A stretch of DNA of 24,168 nucleotides, taken from positions 1 through 24,168 of the IMG/VR virus record IMGVR_UViG_3300034198_013875. One strand, 5' to 3'. The DNA comes from a virus. Shown here piece by piece: positions 6,670-12,814 of this stretch. The notes beneath the pieces were generated by a model. The model was not told the origin of the DNA, did not search any database, and saw nothing but the letters and a program-made list of their open reading frames with translations. How positions within the stretch are numbered: the stretch's first letter is position 1; every line of letters begins with the position of its first letter. The translations under genes and the position numbers were made by a program.

Positions 6670-7368
6670 TCAGCGAACCAGAATTGATCCGCATGTAATA
6701 CTTATATCACAGTGTTTGTTTTGATGCAACTTCTTTTGTAGATAATCTTCTATTTTGTTTCTGATAAAAGTTAAAGAGTCTTCGGTTTTTTGACTGGCAT
6801 TATATTTATTATATAATGAATTCAGACTAATATCTGATCCAAAATAAAGATCAAATTCATCAGAAGGCAAATTATATAATAGATCATAAAATCCCGGAAT
6901 ACTGAAGATGACATACCAAGACAATTTATGTTCTTTCAAATGAATCAAACAGTCATTCTGAGACACTGAACAATAACTAACGTATTGACTCAATTTAATA
7001 TTCTTGGAGACACAAAACTCTGCAATGAATTTATAAGAACTCTTAATAAAGTCCATCTGTTCTTCAGGATTTCCGCTATTTAAAACCTTAAAATATGCAA
7101 TACATGTGGAGATACCCTTGGAACTGGCAAAGAATTTTAAATCATAAAATTTTTTTTCATCAGTATAAATTTTGTAAGGTGCATCAAAATAAAGATTACT
7201 CAGAAATGCCGGATACCGCTTAAACACATTCTCTAATTTCTCCAAATATGCAATTTTCTCTATACTCAAATCGTCAAATTTCTTCTTGGCCTTAAACGGT
7301 TGATTGTTATTAATCCTATATGCTCTTAGATATAAATTATAAATTTGTTTTTGAATGTCACTTATCAT
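6670..7368 (-). CDS. Helical protein, possible gp59-like helicase loader (232 aa)
   Basis: This Lys/Tyr/Phe-rich, mostly helical protein has no recognised catalytic motif. The N-terminal half starts QIYNLYLRAYRINNNQPFKA and continues with basic helices (KKFDDLSIEKIAYLEKLENVF). The C-terminal half has IFSIPGFYDLLYNLPSDEF. T4 gp59, which loads the gp41 helicase onto gp32-coated DNA, is also small (217 aa), basic and all-helical, with an N-terminal YxLYL-type helix, and is encoded beside gene 32. Here the gene sits directly upstream of gp32 and two genes downstream of the helicase. The loader idea rests mainly on size, composition and position, so it is tentative. Its ATG overlaps the TGA of the zinc-ribbon miniprotein (ATGA), implying coupled translation. 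Confidence 0.35.
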   Translation of the reverse strand: MISDIQKQIYNLYLRAYRINNNQPFKAKKKFDDLSIEKIAYLEKLENVFKRYPAFLSNLYFDAPYKIYTDEKKFYDLKFFASSKGISTCIAYFKVLNSGNPEEQMDFIKSSYKFIAEFCVSKNIKLSQYVSYCSVSQNDCLIHLKEHKLSWYVIFSIPGFYDLLYNLPSDEFDLYFGSDISLNSLYNKYNASQKTEDSLTFIRNKIEDYLQKKLHQNKHCDISITCGSILVR

Positions 7369-7535
7369 TTTTTCTTATCACTGCTTTTATTTTTACATAC
7401 TGAACATTTCCCCAATTTTCCAACTAAATTTGCATCACATATATTGCACCAGTGATATCCTAATTTAGCAACTAATGAAGTTTCTCGATTGGTCATGACA
7501 TATTCATCATCTTTTTCGAAAATCTCCCGTTTCAT
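7365..7535 (-). CDS. Zinc-ribbon miniprotein (56 aa)
   Basis: This small ORF runs from the ATG at 7533-7535 to the TGA at 7365-7367. It encodes 56 residues with two CxxC knuckles (CNIC at 30-33, CSVC at 44-47) separated by ten residues, and a Lys-rich tail. The paired CxxC spacing is a zinc-ribbon signature; many such phage proteins bind nucleic acid or bridge proteins, but no specific role can be read here. Support for expression is positional: it begins immediately after the stop of the 87-aa gene (7536) and its stop overlaps the next start in an ATGA junction, filling an otherwise empty 167-bp gap. Confidence 0.75.
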   Translation of the reverse strand: MKREIFEKDDEYVMTNRETSLVAKLGYHWCNICDANLVGKLGKCSVCKNKSSDKKK

Positions 7536-7799
7536 CTATTTTATCTTTTTGGTTTTATTTAGCACAGGATACCGGTGAGCTAAATATTCTATAATCGAAT
7601 ACCACGATGTTTCAGACAGATCAATTAAAGATTGTTGCAAAACTGGGTGTTTCTGAAGAATAATAAACATCGTAACACAAGAGACTGGTTTATTGGAAAA
7701 TAATGTGATCAAACTTCCGAATTTATTAACAGTTTCTTCCAGTTCTTGATTAATTAAATGAGTGTTGGCACATGGGGACGAGAAATCATCAGGAATCAT
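7536..7799 (-). CDS. Hypothetical protein (87 aa)
   Basis: This is a mostly helical small protein with a hydrophobic centre (FGSLITLFSNKPVSCVTMFI, residues about 27-46). It is a possible buried core or weak amphipathic segment rather than a clear membrane helix. The C-terminal part is WYSIIEYLAHRYPVL followed by a basic tail KTKKIK. No family is recognised. It starts 5 bp after the helicase stop and abuts the zinc-ribbon gene, so it is probably co-translated with replisome genes. Confidence 0.6.
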   Translation of the reverse strand: MIPDDFSSPCANTHLINQELEETVNKFGSLITLFSNKPVSCVTMFIILQKHPVLQQSLIDLSETSWYSIIEYLAHRYPVLNKTKKIK

Positions 7800-7804
7800 T
7801 GATT

Positions 7805-10195
7805 TTATTTACCATTCGTCAATAAGGAATCCAAGTCTAAAATTTCTGATAATTTTTTATTTCCAGATACTGCTACGGATGCATCAGGAATAGCACCATC
7901 GTCATCATACATTCGCAAGGTGCTATAATCAATTCTCAAATATCCGTCCATATTCTTTGCACCGTCGCGACTTTTTTTTCCACAAAATCGAATGATATTT
8001 CCTTCCCGATCTTCATCAGTCTGCCAGATATTAACATGTCCATCCATATCCTGAATGCTGTCCCAGCTTCCTGCAATGGCATCTAAACCGGGATTGGACG
8101 CTTTATGGCTTCCTCTATTCAATTGAGCAACTGTAAGCACAGGAGCATTATGCATGTAAGATAATCCACGACACTCTTGGATCAATACCTGAAGTTCAGA
8201 ATGCTTGGAATGCTGCACAGTAGATGGTTTCAATAATGCATGTCCATCGATACAAATTAGATCAGGGACAAATCCCTTTTTATCCTTAAGTTTTTTGAGA
8301 TATGCATGAATATTTTTAGGAGAAACCCCTTTTGTTGGAACTTCTTTGACAATTAATTTAGATTTATGTTTAGCAATAAATTCCTTTATATACCTCTTAT
8401 AGTTTTCAATGTCATTGATCAGAGAAGATATTGCAATACCAGTCAGCATTCCTGAAATTCTCTTAGCATATCTCATTTCTGACATCTCAGGTGATATGAT
8501 AACGACATTTTTATCCTGCATTATAACATTTAATGCGATATTCGCCAGACAGATACTATTATGGGTCACGAGGAAATCATTAGTCAAATATAAATGATCT
8601 TGCGCATCTACCGTAATACACATCGCTTCCTCTTCGGAATGATCTTCAATAGATAAAATTGTATTATGCACAAATTCACGTTTATTTTTACCAAATTCAA
8701 ACAATCGTTTAGATTTTCGAGATATTAAATTTAATTTTTGTTTTAAATGATATGGAAATCTAATCCTGACTTTATGATAAACTCTAGGTTCTCCTTTATA
8801 TTTTTTAATATGGCTGGATACTTTAGCATTTCCGCCCAATGATCTGACAATAAATGCTAATTGGTTAATCATACGTTCGTTTTTTAATAAAATCTCAATC
8901 GTAGATCCTTTACTGACAAACCCGTCAGTATCGATGAAACCATCTAATAAATGAAACCTATTCTCTACTGAGGAATACAAATATTCTTCTGGAATAAATT
9001 TAGTGTCTGACTTAGTATACGTTAGCCCCATTCGATATATTTCATCATTTAACAGATTACCTTTAATCTTACGATCAATTCTGCTAATGTCAGTAGTGCG
9101 TGATCCTGACAATTTAAGATTATATGGTAATAATTTCAGAAACTTAGATATGCATTCTTCATCAAAATTAGTAAATGATATATGATTATGAATAGACAAT
9201 CCTCCGTCACCTAGCAAGCATCCCATGACATATGGGTGAACTATATGCATCGTATTGTTATTAAATTCTACAGGATCGCATAGAGGAATTTGCAATCTTA
9301 ATTTATATGTTGAATAGTTTTCAATTTTAAATTTAATAACTTCAGTAGACAGCGTATCATAACGCATCTTAGGAGAATTCCAGACGGTCCATAAATGTTC
9401 AGGACAACATAAGGTTTCCCGACCATCCATAAATTTAACTTTATAGATTTTTTTAATTCCTTGAGGATGAATATGAGTAATATTTACAGGTTTACCATTT
9501 TTTCCAAATACTGTATCCCCAACTTTTAAATCACCAAAACGTTTTTCACCATCAGGAGTTCTAATAATCAATGAACATGGTTGCGCTTTTCCGACGTTGG
9601 TTTCTCCGCCAATATCATAAATGGCCTTTCCTTCTTTTTGAAATCCACCTCCAAATGCATCATCCAGAGATGGATATCCTGTAGATATAACAGATTCAGT
9701 TTCTTGAAGATATTTAACAACTCTATGATTATCCTCAAAATAATCCAACCCTAAATTATCAATTAAAGTAACAGCATGAATCTTCTCTGATTCTTTTTGA
9801 ATATCGTCCAGATCAAATTCTTTTTTACTGGCTTTGAAATCCAGAATCTTCTCTGTCAGCAAACCATACTTGCGTTGTTTAATAAAGTATTCAGTATTGG
9901 CAATTAATTCTTCTTCGCTGAATGCCCCATCAAGTTCCCTGATATATCCGACAACCTTTTTCAAGGAGTCTTTCAATGACACTGTATTAACTCTCAATTT
10001 AAGTTCTGTAAGAGTTGGCACGATATTTCGTTCCAAATAAAACGTCTTGATGATGTCAATAATATCAGCAATTGCTGAATCTTTGAACAAATCTTTGTCC
10101 AAATAATCAATGATACTGGCAATGTAGACAGATTCTCGTTTTAATGTATGTTGAATTATAATTTTTTCAAAGAAATCCAGATCGATTTTGGCCAT
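7805..10195 (-). CDS. DnaB/gp41-like replicative helicase precursor containing an intein (796 aa; extein 453 aa)
   Basis: This hexameric 5'-3' helicase unwinds DNA at the fork and works with a primase. Residues 1-150 are the helical N-terminal domain. The RecA-like domain opens with STGYPSLDDAFGGGF (171-185). The Walker A motif G-E-T-N-V-G-K ends at K203 and is completed by S547 after an inserted intein (residues 204-546). Further motifs are VVIISPEMSEMRYAKRISG (564-582, motif H1a region), Walker B LICIDG (646-651), VLTVAQLNRG (686-695, the sensor Gln segment) and GKKSRDG (739-745, an arginine-finger type loop). Without the intein the length is 453, close to T4 gp41 (475). The gene lies between the 99-aa and 87-aa unknowns, downstream of UvsX. 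Helicase activity requires protein splicing, because the intein splits the P-loop. Confidence 0.93.
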   Translation of the reverse strand: MAKIDLDFFEKIIIQHTLKRESVYIASIIDYLDKDLFKDSAIADIIDIIKTFYLERNIVPTLTELKLRVNTVSLKDSLKKVVGYIRELDGAFSEEELIANTEYFIKQRKYGLLTEKILDFKASKKEFDLDDIQKESEKIHAVTLIDNLGLDYFEDNHRVVKYLQETESVISTGYPSLDDAFGGGFQKEGKAIYDIGGETNVGKAQPCSLIIRTPDGEKRFGDLKVGDTVFGKNGKPVNITHIHPQGIKKIYKVKFMDGRETLCCPEHLWTVWNSPKMRYDTLSTEVIKFKIENYSTYKLRLQIPLCDPVEFNNNTMHIVHPYVMGCLLGDGGLSIHNHISFTNFDEECISKFLKLLPYNLKLSGSRTTDISRIDRKIKGNLLNDEIYRMGLTYTKSDTKFIPEEYLYSSVENRFHLLDGFIDTDGFVSKGSTIEILLKNERMINQLAFIVRSLGGNAKVSSHIKKYKGEPRVYHKVRIRFPYHLKQKLNLISRKSKRLFEFGKNKREFVHNTILSIEDHSEEEAMCITVDAQDHLYLTNDFLVTHNSICLANIALNVIMQDKNVVIISPEMSEMRYAKRISGMLTGIAISSLINDIENYKRYIKEFIAKHKSKLIVKEVPTKGVSPKNIHAYLKKLKDKKGFVPDLICIDGHALLKPSTVQHSKHSELQVLIQECRGLSYMHNAPVLTVAQLNRGSHKASNPGLDAIAGSWDSIQDMDGHVNIWQTDEDREGNIIRFCGKKSRDGAKNMDGYLRIDYSTLRMYDDDGAIPDASVAVSGNKKLSEILDLDSLLTNGK
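8558..9586 (-). other. Class 3 intein with LAGLIDADG homing endonuclease in the helicase P-loop (343 aa)
   Basis: The intein runs from A204 to N546 of the helicase, between K203 and S547 of Walker A; joining these gives GETNVGKS. Splicing block A is AQPCSLIIRTPDGEKRFGDL and block B is TLCCPEHLW (H267, W269). Block F is MCITVDAQDHLYL (C526 replacing the usual Asp) and block G is FLVTHN (T544, H545, N546). There is no nucleophile at position 1 (Ala). Together with W at B:12, C at F:4 and T at G:5, this is the published signature of class 3 inteins, in which the block F Cys starts splicing. The two DOD endonuclease motifs are present: MGCLLGDGG (324-332, catalytic D330) and LLDGFIDTDG (416-425, catalytic D422 or D424). 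The endonuclease looks intact, so homing may be active. Confidence 0.9.
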
Positions 10196-10223
10196 TAGAT
10201 AGTTTCGTATATGTGATTAATTT

Positions 10224-10523
10224 TTATTCTTTAAAATACTCAATTCCTAGTAAATTGCTTTCAATAGATTTTCCGGTAATAAATTTCTTAACAAACCATG
10301 CATGAAACATCCCCGGATCGATTACGACATCCGGGGATGTTTTTGTATAACTGGATTTTACCATACATGCATCGTATAATTCTGCAATAGTCAATTGTCC
10401 AGATTTTTCAGTATCTTCATTTCTCCATCGAAACGCAATATCGTGTTCATTCGGAATATTAATTCGTTGAATACGAGGTTTGTCAATTAATTGACCAGTT
10501 GATTTGATTATTGCATATATCAC
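10224..10523 (-). CDS. Hypothetical protein (99 aa)
   Basis: This is a small protein of unknown function. Strands IYAIIKSTGQL and IQRINIPNEHDIAFRW suggest a beta-rich N-terminal half. The middle (GQLTIAELYDACMV) is helical. The last third contains DVVIDPGMFHAWFVKKFITGKSI. Its start overlaps the UvsX stop by four bases (ATGA type), so it is translationally coupled to UvsX. Its coding sequence carries a perfect 14-bp hairpin at 10305-10342, listed separately. There is a 28-bp AT-rich gap before the helicase, in which no promoter of the local type is visible. Confidence 0.65.
   Translation of the reverse strand: MIYAIIKSTGQLIDKPRIQRINIPNEHDIAFRWRNEDTEKSGQLTIAELYDACMVKSSYTKTSPDVVIDPGMFHAWFVKKFITGKSIESNLLGIEYFKE
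10305..10342. repeat. Perfect 14-bp inverted repeat (hairpin) inside a coding region
   Basis: AAACATCCCCGGAT (10305-10318) and its exact complement ATCCGGGGATGTTT (10329-10342) flank a 10-base loop. The core is GC-rich in an AT-rich genome. On the + strand it is followed by more T (10341-10344 are TTTT), which gives terminator form for antisense transcription. On the sense (-) strand the 3' arm ends in TTT and then CATG, so it is a weaker terminator but a strong mRNA structure. Confidence 0.85.
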
Positions 10524-11545
10524 AGTGCATATTTTTTCTCCACTTTATCACAGAACTCAACATCAGTCAAGAAGGATTCCATGATTTCTTCATCATCTTC
10601 GATATCTGCCCGACGCTTTACCACATCGCCTTTTACCGAATACCATCCTTGTTTTTCGGAAGTAATGTATCCGAACTCTTGAGCCAATTCGAAGATACCA
10701 GAATATCGGCTAATACCATCGGCAAAAGTCACATAGATTGGAAATGTAGAGTTCTCCCGGACATATCGGGAAAGTGCAGCACGAAGCGTAAATTTAAATC
10801 CTGCAAGAACATCTTTGGTTTTTGTTTTACCATCAATAGTAATTTTTTCAGATTCTTTTTCTTGTGCTTTAGAAATAAAGTGTAATGCTTGTGCCGCATA
10901 TTGTGCTCCTCTACCTCCTGATGCAACTTCTTTGGAATACATCTCCTGAGTTTCATATGAATGATTCACCACAATCATCGGGATCTGCTTAATAGCTGCT
11001 TCTCCCGTAATAATTCGGAAAAATGATTTAATTGCCTTTGCCCGAGTCATGTCCGATACTTGTTTATTGTCAATTGCATCATTAGTTTCCTTATCTGATC
11101 GCAACATACCCAGAGAATCGATGCAAATCAGAACATTATCGCCTTCCGAAATATCGTTCATCAGATTTGCGCAATCAGTCTTCAATTCTTCAACAGAACG
11201 AATGGGTCGGTGATCGATCTTGGAAGTATCGATTCCTGCTTGTTCGAAATATTCAGGAGTAGAACCTAATTCACTATCATATAAAACTACAATGGCATCT
11301 TTACCTTCATTTTCCTTCTGAAAACCTTTCATAATCTCAATCATGAAATTAGTTTTGAAGTGTTTTGGAGGAGCAGCAATTTGATAGATGCCTCTGGGAA
11401 GTCCTCCATGGATTTTCCCGGACAATGCCACATTCAACAAAGGAATGTTAGTCTTAATGTATTTTTGATTATTGAAATATTTGCTATTTTTGAGAATTTC
11501 AGGTTTAAGGATAGTATTCTTACGAAGTTTGTCGAGTAATGCCAT
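10520..11545 (-). CDS. uvsX: UvsX/RecA-like recombinase (341 aa)
   Basis: This protein catalyses strand exchange for recombination-dependent replication and repair. The start is the ATG at 11543-11545 (MALLDKLRKN); a longer frame back to 11575 would run through the promoter-like sequence and is unlikely. The P-loop region is GIYQIAAPPKHFKTNF (52-67), matching the atypical T4 UvsX form G-P-S-K-S-F-K-S, with K64-T65 as the nucleotide-binding pair. Other hallmarks are VVLYDSELGSTPEYF, then a VLICIDSLGML Walker B, then SDMTRAKAIKSFFRI and IPMIVVNHSYETQEMYSKEV, all very close to T4 UvsX. The DNA-binding loop region contains SGGRGAQYAA. A terminator and a promoter-like element lie directly upstream, so it heads a transcription unit running into the helicase. 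Confidence 0.95.
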   Translation of the reverse strand: MALLDKLRKNTILKPEILKNSKYFNNQKYIKTNIPLLNVALSGKIHGGLPRGIYQIAAPPKHFKTNFMIEIMKGFQKENEGKDAIVVLYDSELGSTPEYFEQAGIDTSKIDHRPIRSVEELKTDCANLMNDISEGDNVLICIDSLGMLRSDKETNDAIDNKQVSDMTRAKAIKSFFRIITGEAAIKQIPMIVVNHSYETQEMYSKEVASGGRGAQYAAQALHFISKAQEKESEKITIDGKTKTKDVLAGFKFTLRAALSRYVRENSTFPIYVTFADGISRYSGIFELAQEFGYITSEKQGWYSVKGDVVKRRADIEDDEEIMESFLTDVEFCDKVEKKYAL

Positions 11546-11550
11546 ATATA

Positions 11551-11579
11551 AACTTACCCTATACATACATTCCAATCAA
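11551..11579 (-). promoter_or_regulatory. Putative promoter for uvsX
   Basis: TTGATT (11574-11579), a 17-bp spacer and TAAGTT (11551-11556) on the - strand are followed by TATAT and the ATG. It begins two bases after the terminator hairpin of the upstream unit, which is where a new promoter would be expected. The same TAARTTTATA-N-ATG ending occurs before gp46. Confidence 0.5.
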
Positions 11580-11580
11580 C

Positions 11581-11616
11581 AAAAAAGCCCACATATTTGA
11601 CTATGTGGGCTTTTTT
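11581..11616 (-). terminator. Rho-independent (bidirectional) terminator after the Hc1-like gene
   Basis: AAAAAAGCCCACATA (11581-11595) pairs perfectly with TATGTGGGCTTTTTT (11602-11616) around a 6-base loop, giving a 9-bp mixed stem flanked by A6/T6 tracts. Read on the - strand, it starts 13 bp after the stop of the Hc1-like gene and ends in six U, a textbook intrinsic terminator. The symmetry allows function on both strands. Confidence 0.93.
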
Positions 11617-11629
11617 GGATATGATACAA

Positions 11630-11869
11630 TTATGCAGATTTTGCAGCTTCCTTGGCTTCTGCCAGGGCGGTCTTTGCTTCCTGTAGTTCTTTGCGAACAA
11701 CTTTGAGAAGCTTCGCCAAGGCGGATGCACTCTTACGCGCACGGGCAACAGCAGATGCAGTTCCTTTGGTTCGGAATTTAATTGCATCAGAAACGAACGT
11801 CTTGAAGAGTTCGATGCTAAGTTTTTCATTATCAGATAATGTATCAGTTGGTGTGTTTTCGTTTTCCAT
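11630..11869 (-). CDS. Hc1-type histone H1-like protein (79 aa)
   Basis: This small protein has an acidic N-terminus (MENENTPTDTLSDNEK) and a basic, Ala-rich helical remainder (FRTKGTASAVARARKSASAL, then LLKVVRKELQEAKTALAEAK). The run of T/S-A-x-R-A-R-K-x-S-x-x-L-x-K-L-x-K-x-x-R-K resembles the Hc1 histone H1-like family, also found as small proteins in phages and Bacteroidota. It may compact or coat phage DNA. The start is MENENTP at 11867-11869, 4 bp after the previous stop; an upstream extension would overlap that gene. It is the last gene before the terminator at 11581-11616. Confidence 0.55.
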   Translation of the reverse strand: MENENTPTDTLSDNEKLSIELFKTFVSDAIKFRTKGTASAVARARKSASALAKLLKVVRKELQEAKTALAEAKEAAKSA

Positions 11870-11873
11870 AAAG

Positions 11874-12137
11874 TTATTCAATTGTATCACATCCGTATTT
11901 GCACGGGTCGCTCGGCTCACAGGCACATGGATTTGGTTGAGATTTAACATCTTTTGATTTTTCAGTTTCGGACAATGATATAAAATTTTCTACAGTATCA
12001 TCGTCCCACCCCAAATATCGAGTTAAAAGAAAGTTAAGAGGAAAGTTTTTGTAAGCATGAACAGTCACAATATCGGTAAGAAGTTGGAACTCTTGATGGT
12101 TGATTTGTAATTCGTCTAGTGTCAATTGTTTAGTCAT
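11874..12137 (-). CDS. Hypothetical protein with C-terminal Cys cluster (87 aa)
   Basis: Residues 1-60 are helical and acidic (LTLDELQINHQEFQLL; LLTRYLGWDDDTVENFISL). The last 18 residues contain four Cys in the arrangement C-x-C-x6-C-x3-C (PCACEPSDPCKYGCD), which could bind one metal ion. No family is recognised. It lies 4 bp after the Sm-like gene and 4 bp before the Hc1-like gene, so it is probably part of the same transcript. Confidence 0.6.
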   Translation of the reverse strand: MTKQLTLDELQINHQEFQLLTDIVTVHAYKNFPLNFLLTRYLGWDDDTVENFISLSETEKSKDVKSQPNPCACEPSDPCKYGCDTIE

Positions 12138-12141
12138 AATA

Positions 12142-12510
12142 TTAAAAGAGTTTTACGATGTTGTCAGTTTTTTCAGGAGCAGAAGCAGGAAGTGGAACCT
12201 TGTTACTAATTGCTTTATAATTATCCACCACATTCTTGGACAATTCCAAATCGTAATGGAGCAATGCAGATTTTTCTAATGTATACAGAATATCCACATT
12301 AGGATCAGCGAGTAAATTCCGAATATTAACAGCAGGAGCAAGAGACAACATTTCTACAGGAATAAAATTAATATTGATCTGACCATTTACTCCATTAATC
12401 CCCAAAAATGCCGGGTTCCTCACCACAATCACCTTTTCATCTTCAGATACTACAGTAACAACCAGTAGTTCACTGATATTCTTCAAAATTCCTACAATTT
12501 TTTCTTCCAT
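12142..12510 (-). CDS. Sm-like fold phage protein (122 aa)
   Basis: The N-terminal 55 residues are strand-rich (LLVVTVVSEDEKVIVVRNPAFLG type, residues 15-37), with the V-x-N-P-A turn. They are followed by INFIPVEMLSL and a later strand-helix ending in ...VVDNYKAISNKV. This order (opening strands, R/K-N-P, an F-x-P segment, a charged strand, a Y-containing helix) resembles small Sm-like proteins found in T4-like marine phages. Those are suspected of RNA or protein binding, but no function is established here. A promoter-like sequence (TTGAAA-N18-TAGTAT) ends four bases before the ATG in the 43-bp gap, suggesting it heads the short unit Sm-like / 87-aa / Hc1-like / terminator. Confidence 0.45.
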   Translation of the reverse strand: MEEKIVGILKNISELLVVTVVSEDEKVIVVRNPAFLGINGVNGQININFIPVEMLSLAPAVNIRNLLADPNVDILYTLEKSALLHYDLELSKNVVDNYKAISNKVPLPASAPEKTDNIVKLF

Positions 12511-12514
12511 GATA

Positions 12515-12544
12515 ATACTAATTTTTATCGTATAGTCATTTCAA
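12515..12544 (-). promoter_or_regulatory. Putative promoter for the Sm-like / Hc1-like unit
   Basis: TTGAAA (12539-12544), 18 bp, TAGTAT (12515-12520) on the - strand, then TATC and ATG. The -35 is five of six and the -10 four of six to consensus. It lies in one of the few real intergenic gaps and opens a unit that closes with the terminator at 11581-11616. Confidence 0.4.
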
Positions 12545-12553
12545 GTAAATTTT

Positions 12554-12814
12554 TCACTTTTTGTAAGTTTCTTGAATATTTCTTGAACTATACGTGTTGA
12601 AGAACTGAAGGAGATCCTGATACTGAGTCTGAAGTTCAGAATATACCTGAATAAAAGACTTCTCTTCGTGTTCAATCAACCGATGCATCTCCTCCTTACT
12701 GATCCATTTCTTGGAAAAATAATCTTCCCGAATTATTTCAATATCTCTGATGTTAAAGATAATGTCATAGTATCTTTTAAGTTTAGCCAAAAATGTCTTC
12801 AAGCGAGAGTTCAT
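12554..12814 (-). CDS. Hypothetical helical protein downstream of polymerase (86 aa)
   Basis: This is a basic, helical small protein (MNSRLKTFLAKLKRYYDIIF...KKWISKEEMHRLIEHEEKSF). No family is recognised. Two starts are possible: ATG at 12836-12838 (94 aa) or ATG at 12812-12814 (86 aa). The shorter is preferred because its leader (CTAAAAAACAAC) is A-rich like others here and the overlap with the polymerase 3' end is smaller (32 bp). The overlap with the polymerase implies coupled translation and perhaps a polymerase-associated role, but that is inference. Confidence 0.55.
   Translation of the reverse strand: MNSRLKTFLAKLKRYYDIIFNIRDIEIIREDYFSKKWISKEEMHRLIEHEEKSFIQVYSELQTQYQDLLQFFNTYSSRNIQETYKK

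Noticed and set aside
6641-6694. Upstream in-frame ATG extending gp32 by 18 residues
   Set aside because: The extension overlaps the previous gene, has no gp32-like sequence, and the internal MLNLEDILNK start has the local A-rich leader.
8558-9586. Group I intron or inserted free-standing endonuclease gene in the helicase
   Set aside because: The reading frame is continuous through the insert and has intein splicing blocks A, B, F and G, so it is a protein intein.
10511-10885. + strand ORF of 124 codons opposite uvsX
   Set aside because: It lies entirely against a strongly conserved recombinase gene, has no leader or motif, and its translation is Phe/Ser/Ile-rich as expected of an antisense shadow.
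12139-12167. CTGACA-N17-TAATAT before the 87-aa Cys-tail gene as another promoter
   Set aside because: The -10 matches poorly and lies one base from the ATG, overlapping the end of the Sm-like gene that is probably co-transcribed; too weak to list.
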